A program made the translations under genes and the position numbers. Positions 1 through 6,323 of a DNA stretch of 8,234 nucleotides are shown in pieces. Each line of letters opens with the position of its first letter. The stretch's first letter is position 1. The notes beneath the pieces were generated by a model that worked only from the letters and a program-made list of their open reading frames with translations, had not been told where the DNA came from and did no database searches. Origin of the DNA: Desulfurobacterium sp. (GTDB lineage: Bacteria; Aquificota; Aquificia; Desulfurobacteriales; Desulfurobacteriaceae); contig QNYI01000103.1 in NCBI GenBank assembly GCA_003978805.1, positions 1 through 8,234 on the forward strand, read 5' to 3'.

Positions 1-452
1 CTGTCTATCAGCTTCACATTGTAGATAAACTAAGTAGTGTTAGATTTTTATCGGAAATCGGCTGTTTCGGTAGTAGAGGTAAGATTATTCCTAAAGCATT
101 AAAGCTTTTGCAAAACAGAAAATTTAATCCCAACGTTGATACGGTTCCTGAGGAGGTTGGGGAGCTTTATGTTAAACCTGCTAAAGAACGCTTAGGGGTA
201 AGTTGGAGGGAACTTTCACGACGTATTAATACTTCTTACTGCGGTTCAACTCTTTTGAAATCTGGCTTATCAAGGGAGAGACTTGAAAGGATATTTAGAG
301 CTCTTGGTGATAAAACTCTCTATTACTTGTCAAGTTCAGACATTTTTTGGGATGAAATTGTTGAGATTGAGGAACTTGGTGTTGAAGAAGTTTACGATAT
401 GACTGTACCTAAGGTTCATAACTTTGTTGCCAATGACTTTATCGTTCATAAC
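1..452 (+). mobile_element. Intein in DnaB, C-terminal portion (LAGLIDADG-type homing intein)
   Basis: This self-splicing protein insert excises itself from the DnaB precursor. The visible 150 residues end with intein block F (VYDMTVPKVHNFVAND) and block G (FIVHN), followed by Ser at 453-455 as the +1 extein nucleophile. The penultimate His and terminal Asn needed for Asn cyclisation and branch resolution are present, so the C-terminal splice chemistry looks intact. The insertion point, just before SIEQDAD, is the one used by the Synechocystis DnaB intein. The roughly 110 residues upstream of block F (including FLSEIGCFG, WRELSRRIN and SDIFWDEIVEIEELG) resemble the end of the endonuclease region plus linker of full-length DnaB inteins, so this is probably not a mini-intein. 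The LAGLIDADG motifs lie outside the window. GC by hand count over 1-420 is about 37%, against roughly 45-50% in nearby genes, consistent with mobile origin. Confidence 0.9.
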
Positions 453-756
453 AGCATTGAGCAAGATGCAGACGTTGTAATGTTTATGTCCGGAGGTTTA
501 CAAGAAGAATCCGGATCCGGAAGAAGAGGGAATAGCCGAGATAATCATTGCCAAGCAGAGGAACGGTCCAACAGGAACGGTGAAGCTTGCCTTTATAAAG
601 GAGTTTACGAGGTTTGAGAACCTTGAGGAGTCAAGCGTTCAAAGGGTAACTGAAGAAGAGTCCCCGCCGGTGAAGGACGAGGAGCTCCCTCCAGTTATTG
701 ACGAGAGTGAGAGCGACTTTAGTTTTGACGATGAAGACTACGGCTTTGACTTTTAA
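1..756 (+). pseudogene. dnaB: 3' part of replicative DNA helicase DnaB, intein-interrupted and frameshifted
   Basis: DnaB is the hexameric RecA-fold helicase that opens the replication fork. The frame is open from base 3 and enters from outside the window. It first encodes the end of an intein (to 452), then the C-extein starting [12 protein letters not shown] (453-488), a hallmark DnaB segment. After 488 this frame turns into non-helicase sequence and stops at 615-617. The frame beginning at 490 resumes Dna[15 protein letters not shown], then [19 protein letters not shown], then [13 protein letters not shown], stopping at TAA 754-756. The family normally reads MFxYRxExY here, so a Tyr-Arg pair is missing; a 5-base loss at about 489 explains both the missing residues and the shift. 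The Arg of TRFEN matches the Arg-finger region of E. coli DnaB, so the product as read would lack it. The C-terminus is a long acidic tail ending DYGFDF. The identification is secure. Whether the break is real or an assembly artefact is open. Confidence 0.88.
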
Positions 757-771
757 GGTTGTTGCTATAAT
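746..771 (+). promoter_or_regulatory. Extended -10 promoter for leuC
   Basis: A perfect TATAAT at 766-771 is preceded by TG at 763-764 (TGcTATAAT, an extended -10). TTGACT at 746-751 could be a -35 box, but the spacer is only 14 bases, so the extended -10 probably carries most of the activity. The -35-like box lies in the last codons of dnaB. Transcription would start near 778, giving a leader of about 27 bases before the leuC ATG at 805. Confidence 0.6.
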
Positions 772-804
772 TTCCAGACCTAAACTCTTGGAAGGAGTAG
801 AAAA

Positions 805-2079
805 ATGGGAATGACCATAACCCAGAAGATACTTGCAGAGCACGCAGGTAAGAAAGAGGTCTATCCCGGTGAACTTGTTATGTGCAAAGTGGATATTGCC
901 CTTGCCAATGATGTTACCGCTCCCATTGCCATTAAACAGGTGAGGGCGCTCGGAGCTAAAAGCGTTTGGGATAGGGAAAGGATTGCCCTCGTTCCCGACC
1001 ACTTTGTCCCGGCCAAGGACATAAAGGCAGCTGAACAGGTCAAGATGATGAGGGATTTTGCGAAGGAGTTCGGCATTAAGCACTTCTGGCCGGAAGGAAG
1101 GGTCGGTATAGAGCACGCCCTTTTACCCGAGCAGGGTATTGTTGTTCCCGGAGATGTTGTTATCGGTGCAGACTCCCACACCTGTACTTATGGAGCTCTC
1201 GGTGCTTTTGCTACAGGTGTAGGTTCTACTGACATGGCCTACGCTTGGCTTACCGGGGAGGTCTGGTTTAAAGTTCCCGAGCAGATGAAGTTCATCTACT
1301 ACGGGAAACGCCAAAAGTGGGTTAGCGGAAAGGACATAATTCTTTACGTTATTGGGATGATAGGGGTAGACGGAGCTCTCTACAAGACGATGGAGCACAC
1401 AGGTGAAGCCATAAGGGAGCTCCCTATGGACGACCGCTTTACAATTTGCAACATGGCCATAGAGGCCGGAGCAAAGAACGGCATCATTGAGCCTGACGAG
1501 AAGACCCTTGAATACGTGAAAGGTAGGGCTAAGAGACCTTACAAGCTCTATAAGTCCGACCCCGATGCGGAGTACTCAGAAGTCTACGAGATAGACGTTT
1601 CCAAGATAGAGCCTCAAGTGGCCTTCCCGTACCTTCCGTCAAACACGAGACCTGTTACGGAGGCTACCCACGTTACAATAGACCAAGTGGTTATAGGTTC
1701 TTGCACTAACGGTAGAATAAGCGACCTGAGGGTTGCCGCTCAGATCTTAAAAGGGAAGAAGGTCAACCCGAACGTCCGCTGTATCGTTATTCCGGCAACG
1801 CAGGAGATCTACAAGCAAGCACTAAAGGAAGGACTCATTGACATCTTCCTTGAAGCTGAGTGCGTCGTTTCTACACCTACCTGTGGCCCCTGCCTCGGTG
1901 GCCACATGGGAATCCTTGCCAAGGGTGAAAGGGCTGTTGCAACAACCAACAGGAACTTTGTTGGAAGGATGGGACACCCAGAGAGCGAAGTTTACCTTGC
2001 CTCTCCGGCAGTTGCGGCTGCCTCTGCCGTTCTCGGAAGGATTGCCCACCCCGACGAAGTCGTCGGCTCTGAGAACTAA
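805..2079 (+). CDS. leuC: 3-isopropylmalate dehydratase, large subunit
   Basis: LeuC with LeuD forms isopropylmalate isomerase, which converts 2-isopropylmalate to 3-isopropylmalate in cytosolic leucine synthesis. The 424 residues fit the shorter HACN-type LeuC seen in archaea and many thermophiles. Visible marks are [26 protein letters not shown] core sequence near residues 122-143 and the [4Fe-4S] cluster cysteines Cys300 (GSCTNGR), Cys360 and Cys363 (TCGPC). The ATG at 805 has AAGGAG at 792-797 with 7 bases of spacing; the in-frame ATG at 811 is too far from it. The gene appears to be transcribed alone from the promoter at 746-771 and is followed by a hairpin. No leuD follows, so the small subunit must be elsewhere. 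A related homoaconitase or bifunctional role cannot be excluded, because specificity depends largely on the small subunit. Confidence 0.93.
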   Translation: MGMTITQKILAEHAGKKEVYPGELVMCKVDIALANDVTAPIAIKQVRALGAKSVWDRERIALVPDHFVPAKDIKAAEQVKMMRDFAKEFGIKHFWPEGRVGIEHALLPEQGIVVPGDVVIGADSHTCTYGALGAFATGVGSTDMAYAWLTGEVWFKVPEQMKFIYYGKRQKWVSGKDIILYVIGMIGVDGALYKTMEHTGEAIRELPMDDRFTICNMAIEAGAKNGIIEPDEKTLEYVKGRAKRPYKLYKSDPDAEYSEVYEIDVSKIEPQVAFPYLPSNTRPVTEATHVTIDQVVIGSCTNGRISDLRVAAQILKGKKVNPNVRCIVIPATQEIYKQALKEGLIDIFLEAECVVSTPTCGPCLGGHMGILAKGERAVATTNRNFVGRMGHPESEVYLASPAVAAASAVLGRIAHPDEVVGSEN

Positions 2080-2081
2080 CT

Positions 2082-2103
2082 AAGGAGGGGTTCTTCCCTC
2101 CTT
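2082..2103 (+). terminator. Hairpin after leuC, possible terminator
   Basis: AAGGAGGG (2082-2089) and CCCTCCTT (2096-2103) form a perfect 8-bp stem with a 6-base loop, two bases after the leuC stop codon. There is no T-run after it, so it is a weak intrinsic terminator at best. It may instead protect the mRNA 3' end or attenuate transcription. Confidence 0.4.
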
Positions 2104-2134
2104 CTCCCTAAATCCAGATAAAAAGGGAACTTAA

Positions 2135-2758
2135 GTGAACTTTTTTGAAATTAGGGACTGGTTTGCCGATAAGCTGTGCGATTTCCTGAGGGAAAAGGAC
2201 GAAAAGGCGCTTCAAAAACTTAACGCCGTAGTAAAGGCGATTCTCTACGGCAAGGTAGAGTTACCGGAAAAGGAAAAAGAGGAACTCCTTTCAGAGTTTC
2301 CCCTCCTTAAGTGGAACGGCGGTTTCCTCTCTTTTGACGTGAGTAGCTTAGACTCCTTTACGGAATTTTACCTTAAGGCGAAGGCAAGGAGGTATGAGAA
2401 CTTCTTAGCCACTTTGGGGGATTTTGAGCCTGTCGGAGATGACGTAGAGAAGAACGTTCTTATGGCGAGGGAGCTCTTTAGGGCTGGCCTTTTCTTTGAA
2501 GTTCACGAGCTCTTAGAACACGTCTGGATGGGAGATTTCAGCAACACGAGGAATTTCCTTCAGGCTCTCATACAGGTGGGTTCTGCCTTTTACCATTTGG
2601 AGAACTACAACGAGAGGGGTTACAGGTTGCTACTTGAAAATGCCCTGCATCTCCTTGAAAGTTATTCCGGGAAGGTTTTCGGAATTGATGTCTTGGAGCT
2701 CCGCAGTAAAATTAAATTGGCTCTACAGGGAGACCTTGAAGGGGAGAACCTTCTTTAA
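2135..2758 (+). CDS. DUF309-domain protein with long N-terminal region
   Basis: This 207-residue protein carries a DUF309 domain at about residues 108-180. The marks are FFEVHELLEHVW (His124, Glu125, Glu128, His129, Trp131), then FLQALIQVGSAFYHLEN (Gln143 near its start) and GYRLLLENALHLL. DUF309 is an all-helical family whose conserved His/Glu pattern suggests a metal or ligand site; its biochemical role is not known to me. The first 100 or so residues lie outside the usual domain and I do not recognise them. The GTG start at 2135 has AAGGGA at 2123-2128 with 6 bases of spacing. The stop (2756-2758) overlaps the Shine-Dalgarno of rimM, so the genes are probably co-transcribed and translationally coupled. 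Family assignment is good; function is unknown. Confidence 0.8.
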   Translation: MNFFEIRDWFADKLCDFLREKDEKALQKLNAVVKAILYGKVELPEKEKEELLSEFPLLKWNGGFLSFDVSSLDSFTEFYLKAKARRYENFLATLGDFEPVGDDVEKNVLMARELFRAGLFFEVHELLEHVWMGDFSNTRNFLQALIQVGSAFYHLENYNERGYRLLLENALHLLESYSGKVFGIDVLELRSKIKLALQGDLEGENLL

Positions 2759-2769
2759 GGAATTTGAGG

Positions 2770-3345
2770 ATGGGGAAGAGGAAAAGGAGCATAAAGGAGA
2801 TTCTTGAAAGGCGTCAGAGGAAGGCCTTTGACCATAAGAACGAGGTAATGATAGGGAAGATCGTCGGCGTTCACGGAATTAAGGGAGAGGTAAAGGTAAA
2901 GTCTGAGTCTGACGTCTTTGAAAGGCAAATCAAGGTTCTTGATACCGTTCCCGTTTATAGGGGAACAAAGAGGGAGGAGTTACAGCTTGAGTCAATGAGG
3001 CGTCACAAGGGTCTCTACATAATCAAGTTTAAAGGTTTAAACGATAGGACGGAGGCAGAGGAGAGAATAGGCGGAGAGATATGGATAGACAGGAGCAAGC
3101 AGGTTGAGCTGGGGGAGGACGAGTTTTACTTCTTTGACCTTATGGGGTGTGAGGTTTTCAACGAGGATGGCCGAAAGATAGGGGTTGTAAAGGGTATCTT
3201 GGAGCAACCGGCAAGCCACATCCTTGAAGTTGAGAAAGAAGACGGAAAGGAGGTTCTAATTCCGTTCTTAAGCCAGTTTGTAAAGGATGTTGACGTTAAG
3301 AACAAGAAGATAGTTGTTTCTCTCATTGAAGGGATGGAGGAATGA
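2770..3345 (+). CDS. rimM: Ribosome maturation factor RimM
   Basis: RimM helps mature the 30S subunit (16S rRNA 3' domain), working with ribosomal protein S19. The N-terminal RimM barrel begins at [17 protein letters not shown]. The C-terminal PRC barrel runs from [11 protein letters not shown] through [10 protein letters not shown] to [13 protein letters not shown] and a closing SLIEGM, all typical of the family. The ATG at 2770 has AAGGA at 2757-2761 with 8 bases of spacing; an in-frame TTG at 2764 is too close to that site. This start gives 191 residues, about 26 more than usual; the extra N-terminal part is very basic ([20 protein letters not shown]). A shorter start at ATG 2848 would give a standard 165-residue protein but has no well-spaced Shine-Dalgarno. 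The gene ends in an ATGA overlap with trmD, the classic rimM-trmD order, but rpsP is not upstream. Confidence 0.93.
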   Translation: MGKRKRSIKEILERRQRKAFDHKNEVMIGKIVGVHGIKGEVKVKSESDVFERQIKVLDTVPVYRGTKREELQLESMRRHKGLYIIKFKGLNDRTEAEERIGGEIWIDRSKQVELGEDEFYFFDLMGCEVFNEDGRKIGVVKGILEQPASHILEVEKEDGKEVLIPFLSQFVKDVDVKNKKIVVSLIEGMEE

Positions 3346-4103
3346 GGATAGACGTTTTAACCGTTCTTCCCCACCTTTTTGACTGCTTTTTAGGAGAGGG
3401 AATAATAGGAAGAGCTATCCAGTCAAAAAAAGTTGAAGTAAACGTTGTAAACATCAGGGATTTTGCTCTGGATAAGCACAAGGTAGTTGATGATGTCCCT
3501 TACGGTGGCGGTCCCGGGATGGTCTTAAAGCCTGAGCCGATATTTAGGGCTTATGAGGAGCTAACAAAAGAGGGAGTAAAGCCCTACGTTATCCTTACGG
3601 AGCCTTGGGGGGAGACCTTCAATCAAGGTATGGCTCTGGAACTTTCCAAAAAGGAGCGTCTCCTTATAATCTGCGGGAGGTACGAGGGGGTTGACGAAAG
3701 GGTAAAAAAGCTCGTGGATAAAGAGGTTTCAATCGGGGACTACGTATTAAGCGGTGGGGAGCTCCCTGCCATGGTGATTATGGACGCCGTCATAAGGCTT
3801 TTACCGGGAGTTCTGGGGAATGAAGAGAGTTTAAAGGCCGACTCCTTTATGGACAGGGGACTCTTGGGATATCCCAACTACACCCGTCCGGCAGAGTTTA
3901 GGGGGATGAGAGTTCCCGAAGTTCTCCTCTCAGGACACCACAAAAGGATAGAGCTCTGGAGAAAGGAGCAGTCTTTAAGGAAGACCCTTGAAAGGAAGCC
4001 GGAAGTTATTGAAAAGCTGAAAAAGGAGAACTTGTTGACGAAAGAGGAGCTCAAGTTACTTGAAAAAGTGGAGAAGGAGCTTAGAGGTGGAAAGGAGAGT
4101 TGA
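3342..4103 (+). CDS. trmD: tRNA (guanine37-N1)-methyltransferase
   Basis: TrmD transfers a methyl group from S-adenosylmethionine to N1 of G37, next to the anticodon, preventing +1 frameshifting. It is a SPOUT enzyme that acts as a dimer with a deep trefoil knot. Visible motifs are [23 protein letters not shown] (112-120), the knot region [19 protein letters not shown] (S137-GGE-LPA) followed by RLLPGVLG, and the C-terminal YTRPAEFRG and [17 protein letters not shown]. At 253 residues it has the expected length. The last 40 residues are a Lys/Glu-rich helical tail. It starts inside the rimM stop (ATGA, 3342-3345), so translation is coupled. Its last 17 bases overlap the next gene. Confidence 0.97.
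   Translation: MRIDVLTVLPHLFDCFLGEGIIGRAIQSKKVEVNVVNIRDFALDKHKVVDDVPYGGGPGMVLKPEPIFRAYEELTKEGVKPYVILTEPWGETFNQGMALELSKKERLLIICGRYEGVDERVKKLVDKEVSIGDYVLSGGELPAMVIMDAVIRLLPGVLGNEESLKADSFMDRGLLGYPNYTRPAEFRGMRVPEVLLSGHHKRIELWRKEQSLRKTLERKPEVIEKLKKENLLTKEELKLLEKVEKELRGGKES
4074..4079 (+). promoter_or_regulatory. Ribosome binding site deciding the start of the small downstream gene
   Basis: AAGGAG inside the trmD coding sequence lies 7 bases before GTG 4087. This favours GTG 4087 over the longer in-frame TTG at 4060, which lies upstream of it. Confidence 0.6.
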
Positions 4104-4341
4104 AATTTACGGAAAAGACGGCTCACTGGTAGCCAGCTGGGAAGTTGAAAGGGACGTCTGTGAGAAGTTTTTCTCTTTGAGTGATGGGGAGCTCTTAATG
4201 GAGGTTGTTACCCTCTTGATCGTTAACCTTAAGGAGGAGACGGGAGTTGACTTCACCCCTAACATGATACTCAACGAGCTAAGTAAAGTGGTCGTCTGTG
4301 GAAGGGAGGTAGAGGTTGAAGGCGGGAACCCCGCCTTTTAG
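4087..4341 (+). CDS. Unrecognised 84-residue protein, last gene of the rimM-trmD unit
   Basis: I do not recognise this protein. With the GTG at 4087 it is 84 residues, begins [19 protein letters not shown] and ends GGNPAF. The start looks like a pair of beta strands ([16 protein letters not shown]), followed by an amphipathic helical stretch ([19 protein letters not shown]) and a Thr-Pro-Asn turn before another helix ([12 protein letters not shown]). There is no signal peptide, no membrane segment and no Cys pair of the metal-binding type. It overlaps trmD by 17 bases and lies where some bacteria have rplS or a small accessory gene. That makes a translation-linked role possible, but this is only context. 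The end of the gene is also the stem of a terminator hairpin. Codon use resembles trmD, which supports it being a real gene. Confidence 0.65.
   Translation: MERRVEIYGKDGSLVASWEVERDVCEKFFSLSDGELLMEVVTLLIVNLKEETGVDFTPNMILNELSKVVVCGREVEVEGGNPAF
4319..4339 (+). terminator. Intrinsic terminator of the rimM-trmD unit, inside the last codons
   Basis: AAGGCGGG (4319-4326) pairs perfectly with CCCGCCTT (4330-4337) around a 3-base loop, and the T-run spans 4336-4339. The stop codon TAG (4339-4341) overlaps the end of this structure, so the hairpin also encodes the last residues. The minus-strand transcript of the facing gene has no comparable T-run after the stem, so termination in that direction is less certain. 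Confidence 0.65.
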
Positions 4342-4346
4342 ATGCC

Positions 4347-4538
4347 TCAGCCAAAAGCGGTACAAGCACTTCCGGAAGTTCCGGAGTCTCCACCTCCTAC
4401 TGCACAGGCGGATACTTTCTTAACGACGTTTCCGGAGTTACACTCCGGACACTTTACACTGCCTATCTGGGAGTATGAGAGGAGGAACTTTTCAAACTCT
4501 TTACCGCACTCGTTGCACTTAAATTCATAAATCGGCAT
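4347..4538 (-). CDS. FmdB-family small zinc-ribbon protein
   Basis: This 63-residue protein begins MPIYEFKCNECGKEFE, the standard opening of the FmdB/CxxC regulatory-type zinc-ribbon family. The metal ligands are Cys8, Cys11, Cys30 and Cys33 (CNEC and CPEC). The tail (about 43-63) is rich in Gly and Ser and has two further cysteines, Cys45 and Cys59. The family is widespread; FmdB was named as a proposed regulator of formamidase genes, but the general role is unclear. The ATG is at 4536-4538, and GGAGG (complement of 4545-4549) lies 6 bases upstream. It converges with the small gene on the plus strand, with only 5 bases between the two stop codons, and diverges from pheA. Confidence 0.88.
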   Translation of the reverse strand: MPIYEFKCNECGKEFEKFLLSYSQIGSVKCPECNSGNVVKKVSACAVGGGDSGTSGSACTAFG

Positions 4539-4572
4539 TTAAGTCCTCCCTTAGAAAGTGTTCCATTGGAAA

Positions 4573-4599
4573 ATTTGAATGGAAGGCGGTAAATGTCAA
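4573..4599 (-). promoter_or_regulatory. Possible promoter for the FmdB-family gene
   Basis: On the minus strand a perfect -35 box TTGACA (complement of 4594-4599) is followed, after 15 bases, by TCAAAT (complement of 4573-4578), which matches 4 of 6 bases of a -10 box. The spacer is short and the -10 weak, so the assignment rests mainly on the -35 box and the position 35 bases before the ATG. The divergent region 4539-4638 must also carry any promoter for pheA. Confidence 0.4.
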
Positions 4600-4638
4600 G
4601 TAAGTTAAAATAGAAGTTACACTTTGAGAGGAGAGGGA

Positions 4639-5715
4639 ATGAAGAGCCTTTCAGAGCTCCGAGAAGAGATAGACCGCATAGACAGGGAAATTCTTGCCCT
4701 CTTAAACAGGAGGGCCCGCCTTGCCCAAGAGGTGGGAGAGATAAAGAAGAGGAAGGGTCTCCCCTTCTACGTTCCCGGTAGAGAGGCTAAGATACTCGCA
4801 AAGCTTGAAGAGATAAACCAAGGACCCCTTCCTCCTGAGAGCATCAGGGCAATCTTTAGGGAGATAATTTCTGCCTGTAGAGCCCTTGAAGAGCCTACAA
4901 AAGTTGCCTTCCTTGGTCCTCAGGCAACCTTTACTCACCTTGCAGCCTTAAAGCACTTTGGAACTTCTTCAGACCTTCGTCCCATGGACTCCATTCAGGA
5001 AGTCTTTGATGAGGTAGAGAAGGGAAGGGTAGACTACGGGGTTGTCCCCATTGAGAACTCCATAGAGGGAATAGTTAACTACACCATAGATATGTTCCTT
5101 GACACAGACCTAAAGATAAGCGGGGAGATATTCGTATCGGTTAACCTTCACCTTATGAGTAAGGAGGCAGAGCTCTCTAAGGTCAAGAGAGTTTACTCCC
5201 ACCGCCACGCAATTGCTCAGGCAAGGAAGTGGCTCTCTGAAAACCTTCCGAAAGTTGAGGTGGAGGAGGTTTCAAGCACTGCCAAGGCTGCAGAACTTGC
5301 AAGCAGAGAGCCCGGAACTGCAGCGATAGCCAGCGAGGCGGCAGCCCTCCTTTACGACCTTAACATATTGGCAAGGAACATTCAGGAACTTTCTAAGAAC
5401 TTTACCCGTTTCCTCGTTATAGGTAAAACCGACTCTGAGTTCCCTTCAGGGAGGGATAAAACCTCTGTAATGTTTAGCACAAAGCACGTAGCGGGAGCTC
5501 TCTTTAAGGCCCTTCAGCCTTTTGCCGTGTATGACGTTAACCTTTCTAAGATTGAGTCCCGCCCGACGAAGAAGAGGCCTTGGGAGTACGTATTTTTCGT
5601 TGATATTGAGGGACACAGGAAGGAGGATAGGGTCGCTAAAGCCCTTGAGGAGCTGAAAGAAACTTGTAACTTCTTTAAGATACTCGGCTCGTACCCGGCA
5701 GGGTTTAAGGAGTGA
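4639..5715 (+). CDS. pheA: Bifunctional chorismate mutase / prephenate dehydratase
   Basis: PheA converts chorismate to prephenate and then to phenylpyruvate in phenylalanine synthesis. The 358 residues hold three domains: AroQ chorismate mutase (about 1-85, ELREEIDRIDREILALLNRR then EVGEIKKRK and YVPGREAKIL), prephenate dehydratase (about 90-265, FLGPQATFTHLAA, VVPIENSIEGIVNYT and the catalytic T256-R-F motif in NFTRFLVIG), and a C-terminal ACT domain (about 275-350). The ACT domain keeps GAL (286-288) and ESRP (306-309), the Phe-binding motifs, so feedback inhibition by Phe is likely. I chose ATG 4639 because AGGAG (4629-4633) is 5 bases upstream; the in-frame TTG at 4624 lies upstream of that site. 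hisB follows after 23 bases, suggesting one operon. Length and order are normal for the P-protein family. Confidence 0.95.
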   Translation: MKSLSELREEIDRIDREILALLNRRARLAQEVGEIKKRKGLPFYVPGREAKILAKLEEINQGPLPPESIRAIFREIISACRALEEPTKVAFLGPQATFTHLAALKHFGTSSDLRPMDSIQEVFDEVEKGRVDYGVVPIENSIEGIVNYTIDMFLDTDLKISGEIFVSVNLHLMSKEAELSKVKRVYSHRHAIAQARKWLSENLPKVEVEEVSSTAKAAELASREPGTAAIASEAAALLYDLNILARNIQELSKNFTRFLVIGKTDSEFPSGRDKTSVMFSTKHVAGALFKALQPFAVYDVNLSKIESRPTKKRPWEYVFFVDIEGHRKEDRVAKALEELKETCNFFKILGSYPAGFKE

Positions 5716-5738
5716 GGAATACCGTTTAGGGGGATGTT

Positions 5739-6323
5739 TTGAGGGAAGCTACTTTTAAGAGAGTCACGAAGGAGACGGAGGTAGAACTCTACGTAAATCT
5801 TGACGGTAGCGGAAACTACGAGGTTAAGACGGATATCCCTTTCTTGACCCACATGCTTGAACTCTTTTCAAAGCACGGTCTCTTTGACTTAAAAGTAAAA
5901 GCTACCGGTGATGTTAGCGTTGACCATCACCACCTTATAGAGGACGTTGGAATTGTCCTCGGGGAAGCTGTTAAAAGGGCTCTCGGCGATAAAAAAGGGA
6001 TTAACCGTTACGGCTTTTTTACACTGCCGATGGATGAAACCCTAATTTCGGTAGCTATTGACCTTTCAGGGAGGCCTTACTTTGTCTACAGGGGATTTCC
6101 GGAGATGGCTACCTTGATGGGAATTGAGTTTGACCTCTTCAGGGAGTTCTGGAAGTCCTTTGCCTTTTCGCTTTCCTGTAACCTTCATATAAACTGTCAC
6201 TACGGTCTCAACCTTCACCACATAGCCGAAGGAACCTTTAAGTGCGTTGCAAGGGCCCTGAGGATGGCCGTTAAAATAGATGGAAGAGCAGAGGGGATAC
6301 CCTCTACAAAGGGGGTGCTGTGA
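5739..6323 (+). CDS. hisB: Imidazoleglycerol-phosphate dehydratase
   Basis: HisB dehydrates imidazole-glycerol phosphate to imidazole-acetol phosphate in histidine synthesis. It is a Mn-dependent enzyme that forms 24-mers. This is the monofunctional type (194 residues, no phosphatase domain). Visible metal and substrate motifs are DHHHLIEDVG (His63-65, Glu68, Asp69), PMDETL, and HHIAEGTFK (His160, His161, Glu164), ending IPSTKGVL as usual in the family. The segment around CNLHINCHYGLNLHH departs from the common GENDHH pattern but keeps the metal ligands. The start is TTG 5739: the opening REATFKRVTKETE aligns with the family, and the purine run AGGGGGA (5728-5734) is 4 bases upstream. The nearby ATG at 5734 hits an immediate stop. 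It lies between pheA and an MNT gene, away from other his genes, and overlaps the latter by 4 bases. Confidence 0.95.
   Translation: MREATFKRVTKETEVELYVNLDGSGNYEVKTDIPFLTHMLELFSKHGLFDLKVKATGDVSVDHHHLIEDVGIVLGEAVKRALGDKKGINRYGFFTLPMDETLISVAIDLSGRPYFVYRGFPEMATLMGIEFDLFREFWKSFAFSLSCNLHINCHYGLNLHHIAEGTFKCVARALRMAVKIDGRAEGIPSTKGVL

Noticed and set aside
489..494. Programmed +1 frameshift in dnaB
   Set aside because: There is no slippery run or stimulatory structure, and skipping one base would still leave the conserved Tyr-Arg pair missing; a 5-base loss fits better.
631..1181. Long minus-strand open frames opposite dnaB and leuC
   Set aside because: They lie opposite a clear LeuC coding region, have no family features, and reflect codon composition of the real gene.
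4342..4530. Plus-strand open frame of 62 codons
   Set aside because: It is the antisense of the FmdB-family gene, whose four zinc cysteines, start and ribosome site are convincing.
4606..4611. TAAAAT as a -10 box for pheA
   Set aside because: No -35 box or TG extension lies at a suitable distance, so a pheA promoter here is likely by position but not supported by this motif.
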